This document shows, piece after piece, positions 10,351 through 21,798 of a stretch of 64,000 nt of DNA. The stretch is from Cornus controversa (Eukaryota; Streptophyta; Magnoliopsida; Cornales; Cornaceae). The stretch is from contig CM048852.1 in the NCBI GenBank assembly GCA_026545225.1, positions 12,992,146 to 13,056,145 on the forward strand, read 5' to 3'. How positions within the stretch are numbered: the first letter of the stretch is position 1; each line of letters starts with the position of its first letter. A program made the translations under genes and the position numbers. The notes beneath the pieces were generated by a model that was given only the letters and a program-made list of their open reading frames with translations, searched no databases and was not told the DNA's origin.

Positions 10351-11044
10351 TGTACACGCAAATTTCATGTCCGAAAATTGGTAACAAATAAACGATTTTA
10401 TTGATTTCAAAAAAATGAGTACAATTCTCTGTAAATCTTTACAAAGAAAGATAAATTCCTCTGATTTGATCTCCTTGGTAATCTGGCTGCAAGGGATGCA
10501 AGAGCTTGATCTTGAATTGAATTAAAACTTTGGTGAAGAATGACACGTGGATGATGTGCTTGTTGTTCTTCTCCTTCAGGGTTTAGGTGCTTTGGAGCTT
10601 TGGATTTTGAGTGAAGACTTCTACAGAGTTTCAGCTTTTTTCTGAGAATCATCTGGTCCCCTTTTCTCCCACCTCTAGACCTTTATTTATAGGCTCACCG
10701 GAGGGGTAGATTTGTAACTTTCTTTTCTTTTGATAATTATCCCATAATTATCTTTTATGATAATATTGATAATTATTCAATATATACATAGTAATTATCT
10801 TTGTTGATAATTACATATATATATATATATATATATTTTTTAATTTTATTTAATTATCCATTAGATCCATTTTCAAGTGGGCTTTGACTTCTCAAATAAT
10901 TTAGATCAACACATAACTCATTTATTTGTGGTGGGTCTGGACTTCAAATTATCTGATTCATTGGACCACATTCTAAAGTGGACTAAATTGAAGATAAATC
11001 CAAATTATATTTTAGGTCAAACATATAATTTTTTAATGTCTACA
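10351..11044 (-). repeat. candidate 5' LTR of the gag element (694 bp)
   Basis: On the minus strand it would run TGTAGACATT (11044) to GCGTGTACA (10351), a TG..CA pair directly before the primer site. A TATA-like CCTATAAATAAAG lies on the minus strand near 10680-10695. No second copy exists in the window, so the boundaries rest on TG/CA and position only and no target duplication can be checked. Confidence 0.45.
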
Positions 11045-11211
11045 CGAGGGTTTTCTATAAATAGGTAAAATTGTAACGGAGAATTTTATACCATTCGTCC
11101 TACTATATTATATTATATATATACACACATTGACAGATTTTGAGAGGCAGTTTTTAGGAGACATTGACAGTCACTAATTAATTTCTTCCAAATCGATTTC
11201 AAAAAACATGC

Positions 11212-13175
11212 ATGTTACGTCGTCTCAACCAGCGTTTACACACTCTCGTCCCTTCTATTCTCCAACCGGTCAACCCAACCCTCACACGCATACTAGAAAC
11301 CACCATAGACCCCCGAAAGCTCCATCAAATTCATACTTAATTACATGATTGTCACCGACTGGTATCATCCAACACTTATTTTCTGCTACCCAATTACTAT
11401 TCGCTCCAGCACTCCTAGACTACCATTACACTTTTTCAATCTTCACACGCATCTCTCATCCTGATTGTCATTGACAGGTATCATCTAACACCCATTTTCT
11501 ACTACCCAATTACTATCTACTCCAACACTCCTAGACTACCATTATGCTTATTCAATCTTCACACGCATCTCTCGTCCTGATATCTTCACATGGAACACCA
11601 TGGATCAAGAAACTGCCACAAAACAACACAACTCCAACACACCCTCCTCTTTTAATGTATATGCAAATGCTTATTGCCGATTTAAGACCTAATGGCCACA
11701 CTTTCATGTACCTAATCAAGGCATTGATGACTCGATAAAATGTCTGAGAAGGTGAAAAAGTTCGTGCAAATGTCATAAGAACTGGGTTTGGGTCTAGTGA
11801 GTTTGTTTCAGGTGCTTTGCTACATTTTTATGTCGATTGTGGTTCGGTTGATAAAGGGAGACAATTGTTTGATGAAATGCCTCAACCAGGATTGGTGTTG
11901 TGGACTGCAATGATTCGGGCCTATGTTTGCGTGAAACTTCCTAGGGAAGCGCTACAACTATTTCGGAAGATGAGGGAAGTTGATCTGATGCCTAACCCGG
12001 TGGTGTTGACTATTGTTATTTCTACTTGTGGTCTGTTTGGGGACCTGGGTGTTGCAAAGTTAATTCATGGTTTTGTCATCAAGACTGGAATTTATATTGA
12101 CCCTTTTGTATATAGCAGCCTTTTAGGTACATATATATGGAGACTTTGGCAATTTTGATCTTGCGCACCAACTATTTTTGGATATCCCAGTTAAAAATAT
12201 TATGATTCAGAATGCTATAATTTATCAAAGCTTCGAGCATAATAATTTGGAGCTTGCAAAGTTGCTATATAAATCAATGCCGAAGAGAGATTTGGTGTCA
12301 TGGAACACGATAATCGGAGGATTATCTCGTGCTGGTGAATATAAGGAAGCATTAGCGTTGCTCCTGGAGATGGAGTTCATTAGTGTGAAACCAAATGTAT
12401 CAACTCTATCAAGTATTCTATCTGCCTGCGCTAGAGTTGGAGCTCTGGACACAGGCACAAAAATAGATGCTTATATAGAGAAAAATAACTTGAATTCAGA
12501 TGGGGAACTGGATTCATTGATATGTACTCAAAGTGTGGCAACATTGAGAAGGTTGTGCAAATATTTGACAAATCTCCAAGGAGAGATATCTTCTTGTGGA
12601 CATCGATTATTTGTGGGCTAGCGACGCATGGACAAGGGAAGGAGGCCCTATACTACTTCTCTAAGATGTAAGAAACCATGCTTCAACTTGATGAAGTCAC
12701 ATTCATAGGAGTCCTCAATGCTTGTGCTCATGCTGGATTGTTAGATCAAGGGTGGTTCCATTTTCGTTCAATGGAGAAATATTACATTCTGAAACCGAAG
12801 GTTGAACATTATGGATGCATGATATATCTTTTAGGCCGAATGGGTCATCTAACAGAGGCATATGAACTTATATTCGAAATGCCTATGGAAGCCAACAACG
12901 TAGTATGGAAAGCTCTACTTAGTGCCTGCCACGTCCACAAAAATGTAGACCTAGGTGAGGTTGTAGCCAGAAGGCTGCTTGAGCTTGATCCTTCTGATTC
13001 ATGGGCTAGATACTAATGATGTCAAACATGTATGTTGAAGATGCTAGGTGGGAAAGGGGCCATGAGGCTACGTGAAGAAATGAAAGCCAAGGGGTTGAGG
13101 AATTATGCTGGCTGTAGCTCAATTGAGGTGAATGGAACAATTAATGGATTTCTTATTGGAGAAGATTGACATTTG
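11212..13175 (+). pseudogene. PLS-type pentatricopeptide repeat (PPR) protein pseudogene with E domain
   Basis: PLS PPR proteins bind organelle RNA, often for C-to-U editing. The start ATG at 11212 (MLRRLNQRLHTLVPSIL) hits a stop at 11338-11340 after LHQIHT. A 116-bp tandem duplication follows. Open pieces are 11817-12158 (KGRQLFDEMPQPGLVLWTAM), 12178-12621 (MPKRDLVSWNTIIGGLSRAG) and 12678-13016 (VTFIGVLNACAHAGLLDQG; then EANNVVWKALLSACHVHKN). They show successive P, L and S motifs and then E motifs; a frameshifted tail (AKGLRNYAGCSSIEVNG) continues to about 13170. I see no DYW domain. At least one early stop and several frameshifts make it non-functional. It is a single-exon layout, as usual for plant PPR genes. 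Confidence 0.85.
11347..11578. repeat. 116-bp tandem duplication inside the PPR pseudogene
   Basis: GATTGTCACCGACTGGTATC at 11347 recurs as GATTGTCATTGACAGGTATC at 11463. Both copies run through CACACGCATCTCTC. The copies have diverged, so the duplication is not recent. Confidence 0.85.
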
Positions 13176-13179
13176 AATC

Positions 13180-14292
13180 ACACATATCAAGTCAATGATG
13201 TAAAGGATCGAAAAGGTCTCTAAGTTGTGTGATGCTTTCAAAGAACATCAATTTATACTCGTCTGATTTCAATGTATACTTAAGTTAGAGATTATTGCAA
13301 GCTAGTATTCAGTGGTAGCTGTTCCAATTTCAAAGGCAGGGGGATGCATCTTCAATCTTTTGTGACGAATAGGACGGTTACATCATTGTGCTTCTCTTAT
13401 TTTAGGAATCCAAGTAAGTACATTTTTTTTCTGTTTAATTTATATGGTTCAATTCTCTTAGATTAGGAAAATTTGTAATGTCGCTACAACCAACCATCAT
13501 CACCATATGGAATATGTATGTACGTTGCATGTATGTGTATCGATCGTACGGCACAACATGAACATGAGTTTATAGAATCTAGTTCCCATGTTCACAATAC
13601 ATAACAGTTGTATGGCCATGGGATATGTCTCCTACACACGATCCCAAATTGGATGGGATGATCCTCATTCCTCACCATGAGATGACAGAAGAATAAGAAT
13701 TTAAATTTCGTAGCAGAGAATAGTTTCCTACTTCTCATATCATATGGAAAGATAGATAGAGACCCATTTTCCACGAAATCCCATTTAACTCTATTTGAGT
13801 ATATAATAAACAAAAAATATCATACATTATGATATATTTTTTTATTTTGATAATAGTAGACATTAGAATGTTACACTATTTTATAAATAAATTATATATG
13901 ATGAATTTATATAGTCATCCACCAGTCGAAACCCGACTTTTGAAGTCATTTCAAGTCTTATTATTATGAAATTTAAGGTTCAAGAAGATATGATGATGCC
14001 TAGACACATACACAACCATATCTATATAAAGTAGCTCCAAATCATTAATCAAAGTATTAGTTTCCTTGGCAAATAAGTTCATACTTATGATCAATTTGCA
14101 CAATAATTGCCAACATAAAACATTTTAATGGGCTAATCATAAATATATATTTATAATATATACTAAACATGAATATTGAAAAAAAATGATAAATTCGTGA
14201 CCCATACACGAGCTTATATTCACGAGCCTAATGAGTCGAGCCCACTATTGTTTGAATTCTACTTGTTTATTAAATGAACCTAAAAATCAAGT
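13180..14292. other. AT-rich intergenic stretch
   Basis: No coding or structural feature is recognised. Positions 14190-14292 (together with 17580-17660) look like one interrupted host sequence rich in CTCGAG/ACGAGC words, split by the solo LTR. Confidence 0.5.
14288..14292. repeat. left target-site duplication CAAGT of solo LTR
   Basis: CAAGT precedes TGTCACGCCCCG at 14293 and recurs at 17580-17584 directly after TTACA. Confidence 0.85.
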
Positions 14293-17200
14293 TGTCACGC
14301 CCCGACTTTCGACACCCGGTTAGGAGCGAAGGAAGCGAGGTGTGAACTGGTGAAATCACACATCCAAGCCTCGGTCACCGGAGATTCCATCACCGTGCCG
14401 AGGTCTCAACCATTAAGTCAATGCGGAAGCGTAAAACATACATGCTCTAAGTCATCAATTTATATCACGAACACTCTCATAATCCTTATACAAGTTTTTG
14501 CACAATGTAGAAACACTAACTCACATTTCTAATGTCCATGGACCCATATAAAAACAAGTTACATAATTGTAATTGCAATCTCACATCAATATAATCCACA
14601 TGCCACATGCCAGCATGGATAGCCAAATATACAATTCATAACACTATATCCAAAAGAAATTCTAAAGTATTCTTTCAAATCACTCTAGCCCTTTAAGCCT
14701 CATCCTCCGGTGATGCTTTATCTGAAAAAAATTTGTATATAGGGGGTGAGCACCACTGCGGCTCAGTAGGAATGATCCACCCAACTCTACTATAATTCAG
14801 GCAGCCATGCATGGATGCATATGAAAATGCTACATGTCTATATGACAATGTTCGTGCATTTTACCCATAAACAAACACGTTTTCCAACTCATGCGTGATG
14901 TTCCACATTCAATGCATATACATTTATATATCAAATTGGACAAGTCACAATTTATATATATAACTCACGCCACATAAGTCCGGAAATCAATTCAAATGGG
15001 GCTCACTCATCTCACCAATAGTAAGGGTCAAAGGCACCCAAACTCTGCTTACGCTTCTCGGTTTACTATCCCGATGGATGCGACAATCCCTTGGCCAAGT
15101 TTTGGGTCTTTCACCCTAGGGGCCATCCCCTTATCTTAATTTCACACTCTTGCCCCAAAATCGTCACATAGTGCACATAATCACAACAATGCGCACATCC
15201 CACACAATAAAATGCATTTTATCAAATCAATGCATTTTCTTCCTCAAATCAAGCTTGTCACAATGTCATTCACTCATTTCATGAAAATCATCATGCTTAT
15301 GCATTTTCAAGAAAAATCATATCTTTCATGCACAAGTTTAAAGCAAAACTCGGATTTTCATATTTTCATCAAATGAACACAATTTAATCAAAGAGCATTC
15401 ATAATTTCAACTTCACATATGCAACATGTACAAGTCCTAACTAGCATGTTAGACATATACATATGCATAAAACATATTTTTATATATATAAATATACACA
15501 ATGTCCTAGTCTCAACAAATCCCAATCCTATCTTTCATGTCACAGATAAGAGACCTGTAGAATTAAAGTAAGGATGAGTCTAGCACCCCTACCTCAATTT
15601 GGAGTGAGAACTCCAAAAATCTCCAATTTTCGAGAAGGCTGAAAAGATCGCCTTCCACTGCTTTGTTAGAATTGTTTCACACGTTTTCATGTACCCAAAG
15701 TTTATGGGAAGCTTCCTGTCTGAACCCAGTTTAAATCACCAAGTGTACTGGCCCAAGTCCAAATCAAACCCCCAATTAAAGATCATCCTACTTCATTTTA
15801 AATGAATCTGGGTCTATTTTAATTTCTAGCCCAGTCCATTTAATTTTCCAATTCAATCTAACTGCCAAGTCCATGTAACCCCATGTAACCAGCCCATATA
15901 ACCAGCCCATGTACAATTCAATCCCATATATACATATATAATCATTTTGGCTATCAAGCCCAATTCGTGGCTGTCCAAAAAAAAAAAAACCCAAACAATC
16001 AAACACCCAACCGTAGCCCATCAAGCCAATCCAATATAAAAGTCCAACCCACTATCAATGAGGGCCCAATCCATCAAACAAGCTTCCACTGCCATATATG
16101 TATATATATATATCTCATCACCATATGAAGGCCCAATCCGGCACCTACAACAGTCCACACAGCCGCCGCCGTCCATGGCTGCCTCACCAAAACTCAACCC
16201 CCTGTGGCAGCCGACGACCTCATCTTCATCAACACCACCATACACCCACAACCGGCCAGCCACAACAACCTCACTCACGGCTAAACCAAGAAAGTTCAGC
16301 CGTGAACACCCCACTCCAAAACCACCCACAACAGGCTGTCCAAACCGTGAGCTCCATTGTGATCACCATTATCCACCATCTTCAACAAACAACACCACCA
16401 CTCACTGCCTTATCCCTTGCACAACAGCCCATAACTCCTCCTGCCATTCATGGAAGACCCACTATGAAGCCTAACCAACCGAGCTCCACCACTGGCCAAC
16501 CCATCACCATCACTTTTCACGGCCACCATGAAGAGCCACAACGGTCCCCATCTTCTTCACCAAACGTCCACCACCTTCGGCCACCACCAACCAGCCGAAA
16601 CTATGTACTAGACACCACCTAAACTTCTCTTCAAGTAATCACCATGAAAGCTCGTTGGAGCACCACCATGAAACCCCCAAACCATGAGCACTGTACAAGC
16701 CACCTTCATCACCTCTGAAACCAGTCGAAACTCGCCGGAACCACTGTCGAAGTTCAGCTCCACACCGTTGGTCTTCATCTCCTTCACCAAACCAAGCCAC
16801 CCACAAGCAGAGCTGAGAAGAAACCCAGCCCAGCCGTGTCTTCATGGCAGACCCACCGTGCCGGAGTGTGGTCCTTTCCAACCACCATCAGCCGCCACTG
16901 ATAAGGCCAACAAACAGCCCCTTCTCTCTCTTCTCTCGGTTCTCCTTCTCTTTTGTTTCTTCTTTCACTTTTCCCTTCTTTCTTCTTTTCTTCCCAGTTT
17001 TCTCTTCTCTTTATTTGTCTCAGCCGACCACTATTCTATATCTCATTTTTTTTTTCTTTTTCTATTCTAACACCCACCACATGTTGTCTGCATTATCCTC
17101 AGCCACACAAGTTATAAATATCTTATGTAAAAATATATAATACTCTCTCTCTATTTAGCATATATATATAATACATACATATTCATACATATATCCATAT

Positions 17201-17458
17201 GTATGCACACTCTCCCAGCCGGCCACCTATGGGGCCTTCTTACTCTCATAATCAATTAAAATATGCACTACCCTTTTTACACTTCATTCTATAATATATA
17301 TGTATATGAAAGTATTTATAATTAAATATAAATACACTCATTATACACATACATATATGTGCATATATATATCTTTCCTTCAACAATATATATATATTCT
17401 CACATAAATATATAGATATCTATATCTTCCATCTATATATATATATATATATAATTCC

Positions 17459-17492
<34 letters not shown>

Positions 17493-17579
17493 GCACTTTC
17501 GAAGTCAATTTATTCGAAAAAGAAAATTAATCCGGTCCAAAAATAATCCGGAACCGGTCAAAATAACCCGGTCCTTACA
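14293..17579 (-). mobile_element. solo LTR (3,287 bp), gypsy-type
   Basis: The minus strand runs TGTAAGGACCGGG to CGGGGCGTGACA. It is bounded by CAAGT on both sides with no primer site, polypurine tract or internal region, the signature of LTR-LTR recombination. It is related to the 18144 array LTR: both end GGTCCTTACA on plus, carry a polypyrimidine block plus (AT)n runs near that end, and share CCTCAATTTGGAGTGAGAAC (15592 and 19853). It also shares the GAGCACCACTGCGGCTCAGT block (14748) with the 203-6311 LTRs. Pro/Thr/His-rich frames at 16058-16622 are compositional and not genes. Confidence 0.9.
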
Positions 17580-17584
17580 CAAGT

Positions 17585-18138
17585 AAACTCGAGTTCGACT
17601 TATTTGCTTAACAAACGAGCACAAGTTGTTAGTGAACAAATCGGTTCGTTTGCAGCCTTACGCGCACCCCCATCCCCACCAATCCCTTCCCATTTAACCT
17701 CCCACTCAAATTATTATTTTCTAATTTTTTCACTCAAATTTAAAAAATAATATCTAAGAATATAAATCAAATAAAAATTCTTCTAAAGTTTACACAATTA
17801 TACCAAATTAAGCAAATAAACATTAACAATTTTCTAACAAAAAAAAGTAATTTGTATTTAACATAAGGTATAGTATTTTCGCATTATAAACTGGGAAGGG
17901 AGGGCAAGTTGACCTTCCTCCATCCCCGCCCCGCACTCAAATGGTTTTCATTATACAATCCGTCCTGCCCTAAAACCATTAAATGGATCTCTAAACCATG
18001 TTAAACAGGGCGAGACGATCTATTTTGCCATCCCTAGTGGATGGGACTTGGAGTGACCAAGTGCCATAACAACAGTGAAAAAATGGCAATAATGTGAACC
18101 CTTGTGACAACTACTTTAAGGGCCTTAATTCACAATCA
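17585..18138. other. short host spacer between LTR insertions
   Basis: AT-rich with C-rich patches (17660-17700, 17915-18050). The segment ending TTGCCATCCCTAGT near 18040 resembles a hAT-type MITE end, but no matching inverted end was found. No gene. Confidence 0.4.
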
Positions 18139-18143
18139 TACCT
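18139..18143. repeat. left target-site duplication TACCT of the tandem LTR array
   Basis: TACCT immediately precedes the first LTR (18144) and recurs at 42506-42510 immediately after the last LTR. No such duplication brackets the individual units. Confidence 0.95.
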
Positions 18144-18341
18144 TGTCACGCCCCGGAACCCGGACTGCCGGGACTTCCCCGGACTGACCCGAATCCCGAG
18201 TGTGAACCCGTGAGATCGCCCTCACAACATAACCATCACCTGATCACGCAACCTCAATTTGCTATTATTTTCACGAAAATCGGGCATGACCCATTCTAAA
18301 TAATCAGATCCTGGCATGTTATACCTGCTTTCAATTCAAAT

Positions 18342-18420
18342 GGACACTTCTGGGCTCGTGTCCCCCCAGCATTTATATCTAACAACAAAAATGGACACTT
18401 CTGGGCACGTGTCCCCCCAG
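18342..18420. repeat. paired stem-loops in LTR, 51 bp apart
   Basis: GGACACTTCTGGGCTCGTGTCC-like words at 18342 and 18393 each have GGACAC/GTGTCC arms and a CCCCAGCATTT tail. The pair recurs in LTR copies 2, 3 and 4. It lies about 200-275 bp from the LTR 3' end. Confidence 0.75.
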
Positions 18421-21180
18421 CATTTCTACAACATACATAATCATGATATCTAGACTAGTCATCAAGTAAACACAGGTATCATCATCCAAAATCATTCTAA
18501 TCTGCAAAGCAACATTAAAGTCACAATGTCCATAAACAATATCTCAAAATAGAAATCTCTTTATACATGTCTAAGCGCATCATGTCCACATCTCGGACGC
18601 GCATAACACAAAATGTCAAAAATAAGAGATCTTTCTAACTCTAAGTCCAACTCACGATTGCACACCGCCAACCATCTCCTTGTCATGTCCTGAAAATGTT
18701 AGTGTAGGGGGATGAGCAATTTTCAACGGGCTCAAGGTAATACGTTGTGCAATCCGTCCAAATTCATATCTCATATCAACGCATAAACACAATCAACACG
18801 CACCGCTTAACTACGTGTCATGCTTCCTAGCATTCTAGTCCAAAGACCGAAACTTTCACTTCACATAGCATAGACATCAAGATGCATGACTACCACAAAA
18901 TTTTCAATTTCATACATGCAATAATGCACAGTCTCATCATATCTATGACATATGACCAAATGGGATTTAAACACAAGTTTAACGGAATCATCATAAAACT
19001 CACATTTCTACTCATTTCTTTCAAATCGTGGCATATGCATCAAATGTAACTTGACAACCACATAATTTCAATCCATGCATAAAGCACATTCTCCATCATA
19101 TAAGTGGCATATGACATTTCAAATCGGATAAATATCCACACGAGTCATGTAATTTCACATAAGTTACACATAAGACTCAACACACTCTCTCGGATTTGGT
19201 TCACACTCACACACACACACAAGATACGTACCGAAGTCCCATATCTCAAACTCTTGGTTATTTCGGGCTACTAACCCATCCGGTTACCACCCACTTGCGC
19301 AAGGTTGAGGTCTTTCAACCCCAAGGGGATATGTTCCCCCTCTATTTTCCATGAGCCACTTCCGAGACACACCCCACACTCACACAAAATATTTCACATT
19401 TTGCACCCACATTCACAAGTTAGATGCATTGCACCCATTGAATGTCCTAATACAATTCTAGTATGTCACACAAGAATCATAAGACACAAGAACAAGCTTA
19501 TTTCCCAAAACTCGGTTTTTATCATTTTTCCCAAAATTCTACACATGCCATACATATACCATTTTGCATGTATAATATCAATTCAAGCATTTTAACACAT
19601 AGACCACTCCTTTTAACACAAAAGAAACTCATTCATCTTCTTGCAAAACACAAATTTTAAACCAATGGTCCATATATGCATACCTACCAGATAAGGCATA
19701 TTCAACAATTTATGCGATTTAAATCATACTTCAATTTAAATCAAAGATTATATTCCAAACTTCATTTAATCATAAATAACATAAGAACATATACTTTATG
19801 TCATTAACATGAAATTAAACTTGGAATGAAAAACACAACGCACACCCCCTACCTCAATTTGGAGTGAGAACTCCAAAAATCTCCAATTTCCGAGAAGGTT
19901 GAAATGACCACCACTCATTACTATGCCGGAATGGTGTCACACGTCATTGCGTATCCAAAGTCCAAGGTAGTCCATGAATCGATCCAACCCAATGTCAAAG
20001 CCGAGTCCAATTTAATTGATCCGAATTAAATTTCCAATTGGGTCAAGTAAAGCAATCCCAATTTAGCCCAACATTCCAATCCACCAAGGCCCAATTCAAA
20101 GTCCACTATGGCAGCCCAACCCATCATCAAGTCCATTCCAAGCTTAAACCAATTCCAACCCAATTTTTCCATTAAACCACCACTACTACTTCAATTGACC
20201 CATTAGTCAACTCATATCCAAACAAGCCACAACCCCTAACCTAAAGCCTCATACAATGAGTCCCAAATCAAATACAAGTCAGCCCAATTGTTTTAAACCA
20301 ACTGCCCAAGTCCACCTCACCACAGCCGAACCCAATCTGCCACCAAAGCTACTGCCCATGAACAACCACCTCAAAGCATCACCATGAAGATCCTAGCCAA
20401 GCTTGGCTGAACCCAACACCAACTAAGCCATCATCTACTTGCAATCCCAACCCCATCATTCATCATGAATACCAAACACTGAGCCCAATTCACTATTTCA
20501 GCCCACTACCACATCACGGCTTGCACACCACCATACACACGACCGTGCACAGCCCACTGCCATGCTCCACGAGCTCAGCCAAACAACCTCCAAGACTCAC
20601 AACGATTACCTTCCTCAACTGGCCAAGCCAGACAGGCCATCCCTGGCCACCATCAGCCAAGCCAAAGCTCCACAACAGGCTATCCAAACAGCCGTGAATC
20701 GCCCAAACTGAGCCCAACTCCGAAACTCTCCGACGGACTCTCCGAACCCACCAAAGCAGTCCCTTCGGCACCACCATGGTATCAACACCCTCACCCACGG
20801 TCGGCCTAAGAAAACCCAGCCATGAACCCAGCCAAGCACCATCGAGTTTGACCCAAAATCGAACCAACCACCGAAACCCGCCATCCACCTTCGGTCGCGC
20901 TGCCACAGACCAACCGTCCGAACATCACAGCCGAACCCTGCCGTGTCCAGCCACAACCACGCCGGAACAGCTACTGCCGAACGGGCCCACGAGCTGCCGG
21001 AGCGCCGTCGGTCTCCTCCACCGAACCAGCGAACCCAATCTGCAAACCCCAGCCGCAAAACCCGCTTCGCGAACGGCCCAGCTAGCTCCGACCACGGCTC
21101 ACCGTGGGGTACACCTCCACTGCCGCGTCCTCGCCGTCGCAGCCAGCACCGGGATCGGCGGTTCTCTCTCCCGATCCCGG

Positions 21181-21350
21181 CCTCTCTCTCTCTCCGATCT
21201 CGGTTCCACTCTCTCTCTCCCCGACTTCTCCTTCTCTCTCTTCTTTTTCTTTTCTTTTCTTTTTCCCTTATTTTTCTCTTCTTTTTCCTTTTCTTCTTTT
21301 CCTTTTCTTTCTTCTCCTTTTCTTTCTTCTTTTCTTTTCTTTCTTTCCCT
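21181..21350. repeat. ~170-bp polypyrimidine block in LTR (purine-rich on element sense strand)
   Basis: An almost unbroken C/T run with CTCTCT and TTTTCTTTTC motifs, present in all four LTRs. A similar block sits at a similar distance from the LTR start in the solo LTR (16920-17060). It accounts for the Phe/Ser/Leu-rich frames here. Confidence 0.8.
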
Positions 21351-21580
21351 CAGCCGATTTCTTCTTTAGTTGACCACTTTTGGTCCACATATTTCCCCCA
21401 CCATCTACATCCACATATTATTATTATATATATGTATATAACATATGCATAATACTATATGCTTCTAATACACATACACATACATAAATACATACACGTA
21501 TTTATTATACACTTGCACTCCCATATATTTATAATCAAATATAAATATATCTAGAGGTATATTCATACCCCTTCCACTTA

Positions 21581-21645
21581 TATATATATATATATATATA
21601 CTCTCTCCATCTCTCTCTCTATATATATATATATATAATTCCACA

Positions 21646-21676
<31 letters not shown>
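21581..21676. repeat. compound (TA)n-(CT)n-(AT)n-(AT)n microsatellite in LTR
   Basis: Stretch lengths distinguish the copies: copy 1 20/20/17/19, copy 2 20/20/17/17, copy 3 22/20/17/19, copy 4 20/22/15/19. These account fully for the unit periods of 6909, 6907 and 6911 bp. Confidence 0.85.
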
Positions 21677-21778
21677 CCACCTTTGTTCCGAATTTAACTT
21701 ATTCGAAAAAAAAATAAATAAATAAATAAATTCGGTCAAAATTCACCCGAACCGGTCAAAAATAATTAGGTCCTTACA

Positions 21779-21798
21779 ACCTTCCCCCCTTCAAAAAA
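21779..21798 (-). promoter_or_regulatory. polypurine tract, unit 1
   Basis: The minus strand reads TTTTTTGAAGGGGGGAAGGT directly before the LTR's TGTAAGG, the expected plus-strand DNA priming site. The preceding CGAGGACGAAATT resembles the end of gypsy pol regions. Confidence 0.85.

Larger units (their letters stand above)
18144..21778 (-). repeat. array LTR copy 1 (element 3' LTR), 3635 bp
   Basis: Outermost left LTR. It differs from the other three at two single bases seen: G at 18214 (T in others) and T at 19520 (C in others). Its four microsatellite stretches at 21581-21676 are 20, 20, 17 and 19 bp. No primer site precedes it, as expected for a terminal 3' LTR. Confidence 0.92.

Noticed and set aside
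16058..16622. 138- and 174-codon Pro/His/Thr-rich frames in the solo LTR
   Set aside because: Compositional effect of CCA/CAC-rich DNA; overlapping frames, no domain.
17940..18050. hAT-type MITE ending TTGCCATCCCTAGT
   Set aside because: No inverted partner end or 8-bp duplication could be found, so it is not listed as an element.
20514..21058. Minus-strand frames of 130 and 147 codons rich in Gly/Trp/Arg, repeated in each LTR
   Set aside because: They overlap in two frames of the same GC-richer LTR segment, have no recognisable motif and begin and end arbitrarily.
20776..21369. 197-codon frame (repeated at 27685, 34592 and 41503) and the overlapping 169-codon frame
   Set aside because: Pro/Ser/Thr-rich then Phe/Ser-rich translation of the C/T-rich LTR; antisense to the element, open in several frames at once, no known domain. 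Repetition reflects the array, not a gene family.
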